A model generated the notes under the pieces. That model was not told where the DNA came from, did not search any database, and worked only from the letters and a program-made list of their open reading frames with translations. Both the position numbers and the translations under genes were made by a program. 54,563 nt of DNA. Source: a bacterium 1xD8-48. Its GTDB lineage: Bacteria > Bacillota > Clostridia > Lachnospirales > Lachnospiraceae. The stretch is from assembly GCA_009917455.1 (NCBI GenBank), contig QZDS01000033.1, positions 1 to 54,563 on the forward strand. The letters run 5' to 3'. The number at the start of each line of letters is the position of its first letter. Within the stretch, counting starts at the first letter, position 1. Positions 7,487-16,805 of the stretch are shown here, in pieces.

Positions 7487-8905
7487 TTATCTGGTCACGA
7501 TATCAACCGGTACGTTGAAAATCTTCGCCACTTTCAGAATCGTATCAATATGTCTGCCTGTAGCCGCCGCAAAGTGGTGGGTCGGGCCGCATTCGCTCCA
7601 GCGGTTCACAAATTCTCTCGCTCCGCAGGTAAAACGCGTTCTCATGTTGGTATCGCCAAAGGAAAGTATCTTGCCTTCCTCGTTTACGCCCTCCGCTACG
7701 ATAAACTTGAAGTGTCCGTCTCCGTCCTGAGTAATTGCAAGATAGGTGACAGGGCCTGTGTAAGGATAGAACTGTGTCAGATAGCCGCCGCCCGTCTTTC
7801 CGTGGAACACTTTTACAATCTTCATCGTAGGCTTTTTGTCGGAAATATCCGCATCGCCGGAGCCGCTGTGTCCGATGATGGCAATGTCGTCGTTAAAGTC
7901 AATGGAGTACATTTCGGCGAGCTGTCCTGTTCCGGAGATGGTCTTTAAGATACTCATAGCCATGGCAACCTTCATGTCGCCCTCAACGGCGCAGGCCGTC
8001 CCCTGCTTAATCAGCATGGAAAACGCAGGAATCAGCATACTGTCCAAAACCCCGGCCTTGCCCTGTGCAAATCCGTCGTAATGGGAAGCAATCAGGCCAA
8101 GCTTTTCGTCCTTCACCCACTGCTCAAAGGCAACCACATATTTTGCCATTTCCCATACTTCTTCTATACTTCCGCCGCCCTCGATATCAAAAGTGTCGAG
8201 AATATCCTGTGCCTTTGCGCGGATTGCTTCCTCGTCGGTAATCTCATCGGCAATGGCCCACATCTTTTCCCAGTCAAACTGCTTGGTATAAAGGTGCATT
8301 CTTCTGTAAAGATTGGACTCGTCGATGTAAAGGTCCATCATGCCCGGATAAGGTCTTCCCACCTGAGCGATGTTGGTGTCGCGGAATCTTCTTCTTACCT
8401 GAGCCGCACGGCACCACTGCTCGATTTCTTTCTGTACGCCGGGGTCGCCGCCTTCAACAACTCCCGTAATCACAGCATGACGCTTTCCGTACCTTTCAAG
8501 GTCAGCCACCATCTCGCCCACAGCGCCGCAGGCATAGCCTTCGCCAAGCCATGAAGCAATATCCGTATGGTCATAGTCAAGAGCTTTCAGCTTCTGAACA
8601 TTCACAAGAACCACAGGCACATCCAAATCCTTCACTGCGGGAAGCATATTGTAGGATGTCGCGTAGGTAAGGAGCTGCATAAATACCAAATCAACGTCCG
8701 CCGCGCGGAACAAATCTCCGGCTGCCTGAGACTGCTCCTTTGTGGTTACCATTCCGCCATCGATAATCTCCACCGTATCGGGGAGCGTCTTTTTGAACGC
8801 CTCGTACTGCGCCTCAAATTCAGGCACCAGCGACGGGAACTGCGGCAGATATGCGCCTAATGCGATGGAAAAAACGCCTAATTTTGCTTTTGTGTTAACT
8901 AACAT
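7487..8905 (-). CDS. L-fucose/L-arabinose isomerase family protein
   Basis: A 472-residue protein of the L-fucose/L-arabinose isomerase superfamily, which convert aldoses to ketoses with a divalent metal. The N-terminal KLGVFSIALGAYLPQFP stretch, the central Rossmann-like domain and the C-terminal metal-site region (GQLAEMYSIDF, IIGHSGSGDADIS and CGPTHHFAAATGRHI) are visible. It is close to neither classical AraA nor FucI as I recall them, so the sugar is unsure. Start is ATG 8905 with AGGAGG ten bases upstream. The kinase gene lies 27 bases upstream on the same strand, so the two form an operon whose products would act in sequence on a deoxy-sugar or pentose. Confidence 0.8.
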   Translation of the reverse strand: MLVNTKAKLGVFSIALGAYLPQFPSLVPEFEAQYEAFKKTLPDTVEIIDGGMVTTKEQSQAAGDLFRAADVDLVFMQLLTYATSYNMLPAVKDLDVPVVLVNVQKLKALDYDHTDIASWLGEGYACGAVGEMVADLERYGKRHAVITGVVEGGDPGVQKEIEQWCRAAQVRRRFRDTNIAQVGRPYPGMMDLYIDESNLYRRMHLYTKQFDWEKMWAIADEITDEEAIRAKAQDILDTFDIEGGGSIEEVWEMAKYVVAFEQWVKDEKLGLIASHYDGFAQGKAGVLDSMLIPAFSMLIKQGTACAVEGDMKVAMAMSILKTISGTGQLAEMYSIDFNDDIAIIGHSGSGDADISDKKPTMKIVKVFHGKTGGGYLTQFYPYTGPVTYLAITQDGDGHFKFIVAEGVNEEGKILSFGDTNMRTRFTCGAREFVNRWSECGPTHHFAAATGRHIDTILKVAKIFNVPVDIVTR

Positions 8906-8932
8906 GCTTTTCAATCCTCCTGTTTTCTTATT

Positions 8933-10339
8933 TTATTGTACCGGTTTGTAAACCTGTATTTCAAAAGAATCGTAAATGCAGCTTCTTGCGTCGCGAAGAT
9001 TCTCAAGCTCTCCCCCCGCAATCATCTGCGCCGCAATGTTTCCGATTGCGGTTGCCTCCGTAGGCCCTGCGTAAACGCATCTGCCTGTGGCATTTGCCGT
9101 AAGGCGGTTCAAATAGTCCGCATTTGCACCGCCTCCCACAATATGGATGCTGTCGTAGGAAAACCCCGTCATTTTTTCGATTTCCTTTACGGCTTCTTTG
9201 TAGCACTGCGCCAGACTGTTGTAGATAACCGCCGCAACTTCCGCAATTCCCTCCGGCACCTGCTGACCGGATTCCGCACAGGCCGCCTGCACCTCTTTTG
9301 TCATGTTGGCCGGCGCAAGGAAACGGTCGTCGTTGCAGTCAACAATGGAAGAAATACTGCTCTTTGAAGCCATGTCGCAGATTTCCCCAAAGCCCAGCTC
9401 TCCTCCGATTTCCTTTTTCACGGACTGTATCATCCAAAGCCCCATAATATTTTTCAGATAACGGAAACGGTAATCATAGCCGCCTTCGTTGGTCAGATTG
9501 CACGCCTTGCTCTCCCCTGAACAGTTTGCCCTGGAAAGCTCCGTTCCCATAAGCGACCAGGTCCCTGAGCTGATATATAAGGCGGCCTCCTCATTGCCCG
9601 GCACTGCCATAACCGCCGAACCGGTATCGTGAGTAGCCGGAAGAACCACCTTACAGTCGTAGCCGATTTCCTCCTGGATTTCCTTTGTCAGGCTTCCCAG
9701 CTCGCTTCCCGGCATATGGATTTCCATGAAAATGTCCTTCGGATATCCCAGCTTCTCAATCAAATCGAAATCCCAGTCCTTCGTTTCCGGGCTTACAAGC
9801 TGCATTGTCGTAGCATTGGTGTACTCGGTAACAGCCTTTCCCGTAAGCAGATAGTTAAAATAATCAGGAATAAGCAAAAGCTTTTTCGCCGCAAAAAGAC
9901 GCTCCGGCTCCCTTTCCTTCACCGCCATAAGCTGATAGATTGTATTGAAAATCTGCTTCTGGATTCCCGTTCTGGCATATAAATCATCCTCATTTATGAT
10001 TTCATAGACCTTTTCATCCATGCCCCTGGTACGGCCGTCCCTGTATGCCGTCGCATTTCCCATGCGCTCTCCCTTTTCATCAAGCAGAACAAAGTCAACG
10101 GCCCAGGTGTCAATCCCCACGCTGGCGGGAATTTTGCACAGCTCTTTGCATTTTTTCATGCCGTTTTTGATTTCCTCAAAAAGCCTGTCCGCTTCCCACA
10201 CCAGCTCGCCGTTATTATCCACCATTCCGTTGGGAAAGCGATAAACTTCCTCGAGCACTATCTTTCCGTCTTCCTTATGCGCAAGAATATGGCGCCCGCT
10301 GGAGGCCCCGATATCAATTGCCAGATAATACTTACCCAT
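8933..10339 (-). CDS. Rhamnulokinase-like FGGY carbohydrate kinase
   Basis: A 468-residue FGGY-family sugar kinase closest to rhamnulokinase. The N-terminal phosphate-binding motif AIDIGASSGRH, GIDTWAVDFVLLDEKG, the ATHDTGSAVMAVPG loop with the catalytic Asp (about 235) and SSGTWSLMGTEL (about 255) are typical of RhaB. The FGGY C-terminal signature region is at IHIVGGGANADYLNRLTA. ATG 10339 is preceded by AAAGGAG. It is the first gene of a two-gene unit with the isomerase. No aldolase is present in the window, so the pathway is incomplete here. Confidence 0.85.
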   Translation of the reverse strand: MGKYYLAIDIGASSGRHILAHKEDGKIVLEEVYRFPNGMVDNNGELVWEADRLFEEIKNGMKKCKELCKIPASVGIDTWAVDFVLLDEKGERMGNATAYRDGRTRGMDEKVYEIINEDDLYARTGIQKQIFNTIYQLMAVKEREPERLFAAKKLLLIPDYFNYLLTGKAVTEYTNATTMQLVSPETKDWDFDLIEKLGYPKDIFMEIHMPGSELGSLTKEIQEEIGYDCKVVLPATHDTGSAVMAVPGNEEAALYISSGTWSLMGTELSRANCSGESKACNLTNEGGYDYRFRYLKNIMGLWMIQSVKKEIGGELGFGEICDMASKSSISSIVDCNDDRFLAPANMTKEVQAACAESGQQVPEGIAEVAAVIYNSLAQCYKEAVKEIEKMTGFSYDSIHIVGGGANADYLNRLTANATGRCVYAGPTEATAIGNIAAQMIAGGELENLRDARSCIYDSFEIQVYKPVQ

Positions 10340-10391
10340 ACCTTCTCCTTTCCATTTTCATTTTGTAACTATTTTACCGCAGAATGTGGGT

Positions 10392-10424
10392 AAAAAAAAG
10401 ACACCTTTTGTTTAAAAAAGTGTC
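10392..10424 (-). terminator. Hairpin with T-run in front of the kinase operon
   Basis: On the minus strand GGACACTTTT pairs with AAAAGGTGTC (10400-10424) and is followed by eight T residues (10399-10392). It lies only 53 bases ahead of the kinase start and no minus-strand gene lies directly upstream. It is therefore either a leader attenuator or an operator overlapping the promoter; a weak TAAAAT -10 follows it. Confidence 0.5.
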
Positions 10425-10587
10425 CTTATTTGCAAGCAATGAAATTCCTGTCAGATTCAGATTCAAAAATTAATTGACTGAATATTACACATCTGAAATT
10501 ATCGCAAATTTGTATGGACATTATTTTTATATTGTGATATACTGACTTTACCTCATAAACTGGCAAGTATAAGAAAGCGGTGATAAC

Positions 10588-10992
10588 ATGACAGATAATG
10601 AAGTATTAAATTTGATTCTCTCTGAAATGCAAGGCATGAAAACTGACATCCGGACATTCAAATCTGATATGCAGGATATGAAATCCGACATACAGAACCT
10701 TAAAACTGATATGCAGGATATGAAATCCGACATGCAGAACCTTAAAACTGATATGCAGGATATGAAATCCGACATACAGAACCTTAAAACTGATATGCAG
10801 GATGTGAAATCCGACATTCGAAAGCTGAACGTCCGGGTCGACAATCTGGAATCGCAATTGAAACAAACCGAACGCAACTTAAGAAAGGAAATACATAAGG
10901 AATGCTCTTTGGTTCTCGATGAAGTTGAAAGAGTACATACCATTTTAGATAAGCATAAAGCGGATAAAACAATGCATCCTGCATGGCTGTAA
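10588..10992 (+). CDS. Small coiled-coil protein with tandem heptads
   Basis: A 134-residue protein beginning MTDNEVLNLILSEMQGMKTD. The middle consists of eight or so near-identical heptads alternating SDMQDMK, SDIQNLK and TDMQDMK, then a more normal coiled coil and a basic tail. Such proteins occur widely in Lachnospiraceae, sometimes in many copies, with no known function. The heptads are encoded by 42-bp tandem repeats (10663-10818) that could change in number. No signal peptide or membrane segment is seen. The gene stands alone between two minus-strand units. Confidence 0.75.
   Translation: MTDNEVLNLILSEMQGMKTDIRTFKSDMQDMKSDIQNLKTDMQDMKSDMQNLKTDMQDMKSDIQNLKTDMQDVKSDIRKLNVRVDNLESQLKQTERNLRKEIHKECSLVLDEVERVHTILDKHKADKTMHPAWL
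10663..10818 (+). repeat. 42-bp tandem repeat encoding paired heptads
   Basis: Three nearly identical 42-bp units (10663-10704, 10705-10746, 10747-10788) and a partial fourth. The difference is mainly one base (CATACAG or CATGCAG). The unit is a multiple of 21, so gain or loss keeps frame and heptad phase. Confidence 0.85.
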
Positions 10993-11005
10993 TCTGCAGA
11001 TTACA
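10988..11005. repeat. 18-bp perfect palindrome over a stop codon
   Basis: TGTAATCTGCAGATTACA, fully self-complementary, covers the TAA of the coiled-coil gene. Confidence 0.7.
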
Positions 11006-11007
11006 GA

Positions 11008-11045
11008 GTGTAAGGCCCTGTAATAATTATTGGGAGGCCTTACAC
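11008..11045. terminator. Hairpin between convergent genes
   Basis: GTGTAAGGCC (11008-11017) / GGCCTTACAC (11036-11045), perfect 10-bp stem with an 18-base AT-rich loop, between the ends of the coiled-coil gene (+) and the AraC gene (-). No T-run follows, so this is a likely bidirectional stop or stabilising hairpin. Confidence 0.55.
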
Positions 11046-11047
11046 GC

Positions 11048-12010
11048 TCACCGCTCCACCCGATACCTCCTCGGCGTGACCCCGAACCTCCTCTGAAAAA
11101 TCCTGTGAAAATAGCTGACGTTCTCATATCCTACGCTCATACCGATTTCCATCACTGACATATTGGTGTTTTCCAGAAGATAGATTGCCTGATTAAGGCG
11201 CTTTTCCTGCACCAAATCCGTATAATTTCTGCCGGTAATCTTTTTAATCTCCCGGGAAAGCCAGTAAAAATCACAGTGCAAAAGTCCGGCCAGCTCCGAA
11301 AGCTCTCCGTCCCGGTAATGCTCCTCCACATAACTTAACACATCAATCATCATTCTCTGCTTCCCGCTTCCGGTTCCGGTCTCCATTCTGTCAGTATAAT
11401 TTATCAACTGAAGAAACAAAAGGCCCATCGTAACCTGATTAATGCTTCTCTTATTTGGCTGTTTATTCCAGATTGACCAGATAAGGTTTTCCAGAAGATT
11501 CTGCACCGGCAGGATGTCCGCTACCTTAAAGTGCATATAACCGGACGCCTCGTCCTTTCCTTTCAGGCTTTCAATCACGAAATCCCTCAGAAGGTTTTTT
11601 TCCTCTCCCATCATTTTCAGACTGTGGTCAAAAAACTCGGGCAGAATGATAAAATTGACCGCCACGTCGTTTTCTCCGGCGGGATAGATTTCCTGTACCG
11701 CCTTCTGGTTCAGAAACAGCAATTCGCCCTCCTTTAAAATTACGTCATCGCCGTCTATCACATGATGAGTACTTCCCGAACACATATAAATTACTTCTAT
11801 ATAATTGTGGGTATGCTTTGGGAAATGGACAAACCGGGTGTTGGGGCGCACCTGTATCAGCTTGCCGGCCTCCAACAGCTTCCCCGCTTCAATCATATCC
11901 CGGCCGGCCGACATATACAGCTCTTTTTCAATTTCCTTTCTGCCTGCCAGAATGCTTTCCTCCTCCGGCGTTATTTTTTTCAGCTCAAGCAACAGCTCGT
12001 CAGTCATCAT
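11048..12010 (-). CDS. AraC family regulator with cupin domain
   Basis: A 320-residue protein. The N-terminal cupin domain carries HFPKHTHNYIEVIYMCSGSTHHVIDG (abridged HxH...E pattern at about 65-85) for effector sensing. The C-terminal domain has both helix-turn-helix motifs (LLHCDFYWLSREIKKITG and NMSVMEIGMSVGYENVSYFHR) and the closing FGVTPRRYR signature. A short gene of unknown function follows upstream on the same strand with a 14-base gap. Its targets may be the transporter operon just beyond or the kinase-isomerase pair; nothing in the sequence decides. Confidence 0.9.
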   Translation of the reverse strand: MMTDELLLELKKITPEEESILAGRKEIEKELYMSAGRDMIEAGKLLEAGKLIQVRPNTRFVHFPKHTHNYIEVIYMCSGSTHHVIDGDDVILKEGELLFLNQKAVQEIYPAGENDVAVNFIILPEFFDHSLKMMGEEKNLLRDFVIESLKGKDEASGYMHFKVADILPVQNLLENLIWSIWNKQPNKRSINQVTMGLLFLQLINYTDRMETGTGSGKQRMMIDVLSYVEEHYRDGELSELAGLLHCDFYWLSREIKKITGRNYTDLVQEKRLNQAIYLLENTNMSVMEIGMSVGYENVSYFHRIFQRRFGVTPRRYRVER

Positions 12011-12024
12011 TTTAACCTCAAATC

Positions 12025-12333
12025 CTATCGTATCTTCCCGCCCATCATCCCGACAATATCCTCATACATATCTTTCGATTTTTCAGAAGTGTTCTGTTCT
12101 CTGGCTTTTCCCTTCCCCTGCGCTTCCTTCTCCTCCTCAAGGGCCTCCCGAATCTCGTCCTGAGTCTCGTCAAATTTGTCCAGCATGCGTTTCCATTCCT
12201 TCTCGCTATATTCCCCTGCGCCAATCTGGAATTTCTGCTGTGTTTCTCCTTTTAAAATCTTTGTGTAGAGTTCCTTTTTCCTTCCCTGAATTTCCTGCAT
12301 CATCTGCGCCGTACTTAATCCGCCAACTGCCAT
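12025..12333 (-). CDS. Conserved-looking small protein of unknown function
   Basis: A 102-residue hydrophilic protein beginning MAVGGLSTAQMMQEIQGRKK. It has a helical, charged body, an acidic Glu/Lys-rich stretch in the second half and a C-terminal MYEDIVGMMGGKIR. I do not recognise a family. The start at 12333 is preferred because AGGAAGGAG lies eight bases upstream; an earlier frame start at 12408 has no ribosome site. It is encoded just upstream of the AraC gene on the same strand, so the two may be cotranscribed. Confidence 0.6.
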   Translation of the reverse strand: MAVGGLSTAQMMQEIQGRKKELYTKILKGETQQKFQIGAGEYSEKEWKRMLDKFDETQDEIREALEEEKEAQGKGKAREQNTSEKSKDMYEDIVGMMGGKIR

Positions 12334-12496
12334 AACTGCCGCTCCTTCCTGATTATCATATCTGAGAGTATATATTCTTCGTATCTCTCTTAACTTTGTA
12401 AAATACAAATCCCTGTTATATTTATCGGCAGAAAAAAAGGCTTTCAGAACTCTTCAGATATATTTTGGAATATATCATCACTGTCCCGATACGAAC

Positions 12497-12526
12497 AGGC
12501 AGAGCATGCCAAAGCACGCTCTGCCT
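12497..12526 (-). terminator. Hairpin at the end of the transporter operon
   Basis: AGGCAGAGC (12497-12505) / GCTCTGCCT (12518-12526), perfect 9-bp stem, 40 bases past the last ABC gene. It lacks a long T-run. Confidence 0.55.
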
Positions 12527-12565
12527 CCTGTTTCACACTACTATTTCAATTTCTTAAGTCAGCCC

Positions 12566-13381
12566 CTACACCGTACTCAAATCCCATTCCTCGTAAATCT
12601 TGGGAACGTCGTTAATCAGTCTCTGGGTATAGGCTGCCTTGGGACGAAGAATCACATCCTCCGCCGTGCCGTTTTCCACAAATTTTCCATGCTCCATAAT
12701 ATATACGGAATCGGAAACGTAGTAGGCAAGGCCGATATCATGGGTGATGAAAATAATTGTCATATTGATTTCATCACGAAGTTTTAAAAGCATATCCAGA
12801 ATAGTCGCTCTTGAACAGGCGTCAATCATGGATGTAGGCTCATCGGCTAACAGAATCTTGGGCTTGAGCAGGAAAATTCTTGCAATCATAAGTCTCTGCA
12901 TCTGACCGCCGGAAAGCTCGAAAGGATACTTGTTGGTAAGCTCTTTAAATTCCAGATTAACAAAGCTGCAGGCTTCCCGCATCATTTCGAATTTCTTCTC
13001 GTAAGGAAGAGACTTTCCGCCTCTCATATTGATACAGTCAAGAAGAACCGAATCAATTTTGTTGAATGTATTATAGGAGGAGAAAGGATCCTGGAAAATC
13101 GCCTGAATGCCTTTCCAGTATTCCTTTTTCTTTGCTCCGCTGGAAATATCCCTGGGCTTGCCCTGGAACATTACCTCACCCTCCGTGACGCTGATAAGAC
13201 CGAGAAGCATCTTGGAAAGAGTGGTCTTGCCGCTGCCCGACTCGCCTACGATGGAAACTATTTCTCCCTCGCGGAAATCAAAATCCACATGGTCAACGGC
13301 TACTGTTTTTCTGTCGCCCATACCAAAAATCTTGGTTACACCTTTGCCGGTTAAGCATTCCGCTCTCTTCTTATCACTCAT
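12566..13381 (-). CDS. Dpp/Opp-type ABC transporter ATPase, second subunit (DppF/OppF-like)
   Basis: A 271-residue ATPase with Walker [12 protein letters not shown] (about 45), Q-loop at [11 protein letters not shown], signature [13 protein letters not shown], Walker [14 protein letters not shown] and the switch His in IFITHDIG. It forms the nucleotide-binding pair with the next gene. It lacks the C-terminal solute-binding/zinc-type extension of OppD, so it is the F-type partner. The start at 13381 is favoured by the spacing to GGAGG, which lies in the end of the upstream ATPase gene (stop 13374); the two frames overlap by eight bases, giving tight coupling. Confidence 0.9.
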   Translation of the reverse strand: MSDKKRAECLTGKGVTKIFGMGDRKTVAVDHVDFDFREGEIVSIVGESGSGKTTLSKMLLGLISVTEGEVMFQGKPRDISSGAKKKEYWKGIQAIFQDPFSSYNTFNKIDSVLLDCINMRGGKSLPYEKKFEMMREACSFVNLEFKELTNKYPFELSGGQMQRLMIARIFLLKPKILLADEPTSMIDACSRATILDMLLKLRDEINMTIIFITHDIGLAYYVSDSVYIMEHGKFVENGTAEDVILRPKAAYTQRLINDVPKIYEEWDLSTV

Positions 13382-14396
13382 TCTCATACACCTCCCGAAT
13401 CTTTCTTACAGACATCAGGCAACGATACTCACGTTCTCTGTCGCTTTCCTTACTGGGTACCTCAAGTACGGGAACCTCCATTGCCATACAGGTGGGTGAT
13501 GCATACTTACATCTGTCCGCGAAACGGCATCCTTTAGGCGGACGTTTCAAGTTAGGAGGCGTTCCCGGAATTGCTATCAGCTTATTCTCACGCACACCTT
13601 CCTCGGGAACGATGATGGAGCCCATCAGACCCTTTGTATAAGGATGCAGCGGGTCGAATACCATCTCTTTTGCCGTGCCGCGCTCCACAATCTGTCCTGC
13701 ATACATTACCATAATATCATCTGTCACGTTGTAAAGCAGAGGCAGCTCATGGGTAATAAAAATCATGCTTCTGATGAAGCCTTTTTCCATCAGGTCACGC
13801 ATCATCTTGATAACCATCTTTTGGCTGGTAACGTCAAGAGCCGATGAAGGTTCGTCGGCAATCAGTACCTTAGGAGAAAGAATCGTGGAAATTGCGATAA
13901 CGGTACGCTGCTTCATACCGCCGGACAATTCCACCGCATGTTTCTGCAATACTTCCTCGGGAAGCCCCAGAATAGCAAATCTTTCTTTTGCCAGGTCGTA
14001 AATATCTTTCTTGGTGGCCTTCGGGTCATGTACATGAATAACGTCTTCAATAAAACGGATAATTTTCTGTGTAGGGTTCAAAGCGTTCATGGCTGCCTGC
14101 GGTATGTAGGCGATTTCCGTTCCAAGAATCCTCTTCCTCACGTCGTCCGGTTTTAAACCGGAAATGTTGTTTCCATCTACAATAATGTCGCCGCTGATAT
14201 AATGAAGGGGCGGGAAATAATATCCCATCAGTGACAGCGCCAGTGTGGATTTACCACATCCTGACTCGCCGGCAACGCCAAGGGATTTTCCCTCTTCAAT
14301 CTTCAGAGAGACACCGTCTACTGCAAATACGTCCTCCCGCTGACGGGTAACGTATTTTGTTTTTAAATTTTTAACTTCCAGCATTACTTTTCCCAT
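13374..14396 (-). CDS. Dpp/Opp-type ABC transporter ATPase, first subunit (DppD/OppD-like)
   Basis: A 340-residue ATPase with Walker [16 protein letters not shown], signature [12 protein letters not shown], Walker [14 protein letters not shown] and switch His in [10 protein letters not shown]. The C-terminal domain contains the Cys-rich [14 protein letters not shown] cluster that binds an iron-sulfur cluster in this family. It has the OppD-type C-terminal extension. ATG 14396 is preceded by GGAGGG. It sits between the permease (stop 14408) and the second ATPase in one operon. Confidence 0.92.
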   Translation of the reverse strand: MGKVMLEVKNLKTKYVTRQREDVFAVDGVSLKIEEGKSLGVAGESGCGKSTLALSLMGYYFPPLHYISGDIIVDGNNISGLKPDDVRKRILGTEIAYIPQAAMNALNPTQKIIRFIEDVIHVHDPKATKKDIYDLAKERFAILGLPEEVLQKHAVELSGGMKQRTVIAISTILSPKVLIADEPSSALDVTSQKMVIKMMRDLMEKGFIRSMIFITHELPLLYNVTDDIMVMYAGQIVERGTAKEMVFDPLHPYTKGLMGSIIVPEEGVRENKLIAIPGTPPNLKRPPKGCRFADRCKYASPTCMAMEVPVLEVPSKESDREREYRCLMSVRKIREVYENE

Positions 14397-14407
14397 GATA
14401 TCCCTCC

Positions 14408-15658
14408 TTAATCTCTAAGCTGCGGGTTAAATACCTGGTCTAATCCCGTATTCATCAGGTTAAGTGAAAACGCAATCAGAGCGATGGTAATAACAACCGG
14501 GAAGTACGCCCACCAGGAACCGTTAAGAGGCGCCGCGTAAGCTGTCGCCCAGTTCATCATAAGTCCCAGGGTAGCTGTGGTAGAGGATGAAGGTCCAAGG
14601 CCCAGCATGGAAAGCTGTGCTTCGGCAAGGATACCTGAGGATATCTGTAAAATAAATGCCATAACCACGTAGGAAGCAAGATAAGGCAGGATATCCGTAA
14701 GGACAATTCTCATCATGCTGTGTCCTGAAAGCTTTGACAGATTTACGTGGTCACGGTTTCTCAGGGAAATAACCTGTGAACGCACGGAACGGGTGGTCCA
14801 TGTCCATGAGGTGATTCCGATAATAATACCTACCAGGTTAACGCCTCTCGCGTTCTGTCCTACAGAGTAGGAAATCAGGATTAAAAGCACGAAAGAAGGG
14901 ATAACGGTAAACATATTGGTAATAAACATGATAAGGTCATCCACAATTCCGCCCACATAACCGGATATCAGTCCCAGGAAAAGACCAATCAGGGTTGCTA
15001 TCATACCTGCGATGAGTCCTACCCGCAAGGAAGTCTTGGTCGCATCCACAAGCTCAGTCAGCACATCACGTCCGAAGTTATCTGTTCCTAAGATGAAAGT
15101 CCTTCTGTTTGCAACATCTTTGGTATTGACATATTCTTTGGAACCAATGGATGCACTCTCCTCAAGCTCGCCGGTCTCGGGATTTTCGCGCGCGATAATT
15201 ACATCGTTATCGGAAAGGATTCCGTCAATATTATTATTCAGACGGACATAATATTTCTTTTTGGAAGCGGTAAGCCCTTTCTGTTCCGCGTCTTCAGAAT
15301 AATTTGTCTCCCAGAGACCAATCAGTCCTTCCACGTCCTCAAGGTTGATATCGGCTTCCGCAACACCGCCGAACTTCGTCAGCCATTCTTTCATGGCTTC
15401 CTTGTCCTCGGCGCTGATTTTAGAGCCAATGGAACTGGCCTTTGCATCAATGTTAAGAGTGTAACGAGTACCCTCCACCGCATCTTTTACTGAAACATAG
15501 GTGCCGGGTTTGAAGAAGTTACCGTTACCTACCATTTCAAGCGGGTCTGCCGTCACTATCAGCGGATAGAAAATGGTAGTGAGTAAAAGAGCCGCAAAAA
15601 TTACAAATCCAATCACAAATTTGGGAGAATGGAACACCTGTCTCAATGTATTTTTCAT
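14408..15658 (-). CDS. Dpp/Opp-type ABC transporter permease (DppC/OppC-like) with a large extracytoplasmic insert
   Basis: A 416-residue membrane protein. One membrane helix lies near the N-terminus ([20 protein letters not shown]), then about 150 soluble residues, then five or six helices with the permease loop that meets the ATPase. Ordinary family members are about 300 residues, so the first outer loop is enlarged by about 100 residues. Such inserts are seen in some sugar-oligomer importers of this family. ATG 15658 has AGGAGG upstream (through the end of the previous gene, stop 15669); the earlier frame start at 15727 overlaps that gene and is not used. Confidence 0.88.
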   Translation of the reverse strand: MKNTLRQVFHSPKFVIGFVIFAALLLTTIFYPLIVTADPLEMVGNGNFFKPGTYVSVKDAVEGTRYTLNIDAKASSIGSKISAEDKEAMKEWLTKFGGVAEADINLEDVEGLIGLWETNYSEDAEQKGLTASKKKYYVRLNNNIDGILSDNDVIIARENPETGELEESASIGSKEYVNTKDVANRRTFILGTDNFGRDVLTELVDATKTSLRVGLIAGMIATLIGLFLGLISGYVGGIVDDLIMFITNMFTVIPSFVLLILISYSVGQNARGVNLVGIIIGITSWTWTTRSVRSQVISLRNRDHVNLSKLSGHSMMRIVLTDILPYLASYVVMAFILQISSGILAEAQLSMLGLGPSSSTTATLGLMMNWATAYAAPLNGSWWAYFPVVITIALIAFSLNLMNTGLDQVFNPQLRD

Positions 15659-15668
15659 AATCCACCTC

Positions 15669-16682
15669 CTAATCCTGCTGTGCTGCCTTGACACGAGGGT
15701 CAATGACGCCGTAAATAAGTTCAACAAACAGGTTAGCCAGAAGCACCATCACGGTGATAATCAGCGTACATGCCGAAATCAGCGGATAGTCCTGACCTCT
15801 CACCGCCGTCATCAGCGTGGAGCCGATACCGGGATAACTGAAGATAATCTCGGCAACCAGAGCGCCGCCCATCATGGTTCCAAGGCTCATTGCCAGACCG
15901 GTAATCTGAGGAAGCATTGCGTTTCTGAACACATAGCCTACAATCTTTCTGTCTTTGATTCCAAGGAAACGGCTATATTTTACATAGTCCGCATTCAATT
16001 CATATATTGCCATGGAACGCATACCGATTGCCTGGCCGCCGATGGTAATCAATACGATTGACCAGAAAGGAAGCTGGTAATGAGAAATTACAGAACTTAC
16101 AAATTCCCAGCTTGCATTGGGTATTAAATCAAAACCATAGCCGCCGCTTGTGGGGAACCATTTTAAATTAATACCAAATACTGTCAGCAAAATGATAGCC
16201 ATACCGAATGCCGGAAAGTTGCTGACAAACAAAAATACCGGAAGAATTACCTTGTCAAAGGCCCCTTTTATGTAAGCCGCCACAGCGCCTAAGAGATTAC
16301 CCAAAATCCATCCCACTATAATCGCCGGAAGCTGCAGCGCCAGTGTCCATCCCACGGAAGATGCTATAATGTCTGCTACCGTTCTCGGATACTGTCCGAA
16401 AGAAACGCCGAAATCGCCGCGGATAGCGTTCTTTGCCCAGATTCCGAACTGTACAATCATGGGCTCATTGATACCGAATTTTTCCGCATAATCATTTAAT
16501 ACCTTCTGAATTGCCGTGGCGTCCGTCATACCGGATACGGAACCTGCCGCAATACTTGCCACCGGGTCGCCGGGCATAAGTCTTGGCAGTACGAAATTCA
16601 GCACAATTGCAAAAAACAATGTAATCAGATACCATATAATTTTCTGACCGTAATATTTCTTAAATCCTTTCAACCACTTCAC
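15669..16682 (-). CDS. Dpp/Opp-type ABC transporter permease (DppB/OppB-like)
   Basis: A 337-residue permease with the OppB start (helix [26 protein letters not shown], here quoted in parts, with the PGDP motif) and six membrane helices. The C-terminus has the conserved [20 protein letters not shown] stretch. The start is set at GTG 16682 with AAGGGG just upstream; TTG 16700 is an alternative. It follows the solute-binding protein gene by 123 bases that hold a terminator-like hairpin, so the permeases and ATPases are read by partial read-through. Confidence 0.88.
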   Translation of the reverse strand: MKWLKGFKKYYGQKIIWYLITLFFAIVLNFVLPRLMPGDPVASIAAGSVSGMTDATAIQKVLNDYAEKFGINEPMIVQFGIWAKNAIRGDFGVSFGQYPRTVADIIASSVGWTLALQLPAIIVGWILGNLLGAVAAYIKGAFDKVILPVFLFVSNFPAFGMAIILLTVFGINLKWFPTSGGYGFDLIPNASWEFVSSVISHYQLPFWSIVLITIGGQAIGMRSMAIYELNADYVKYSRFLGIKDRKIVGYVFRNAMLPQITGLAMSLGTMMGGALVAEIIFSYPGIGSTLMTAVRGQDYPLISACTLIITVMVLLANLFVELIYGVIDPRVKAAQQD

Positions 16683-16734
16683 CCCTTCCCCTTGCCTCAA
16701 ACGCCGATACGCTTTGCGAACCGGCTTATTGAAT

Positions 16735-16774
16735 AAAAAGCCGGGCGGAAAGCCTAAGCTCCGCCCGGCTTTTT
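16735..16774 (-). terminator. Intercistronic terminator between binding protein and permeases
   Basis: AAAAAGCCGGGCGG (16735-16748) / CCGCCCGGCTTTTT (16761-16774), a 14-bp perfect stem. On the minus strand it ends in five T residues. It would lower permease and ATPase expression relative to the binding protein, a common layout in binding-protein operons. Confidence 0.8.
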
Positions 16775-16805
16775 CAAGGAATTATTTTTATTCGTAAATT
16801 TATTC

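Noticed and set aside
10663..10818. Regular repeats that might look like a CRISPR array
   Set aside because: The units are directly adjacent, multiples of 21 bases and code for heptads; there are no spacers.
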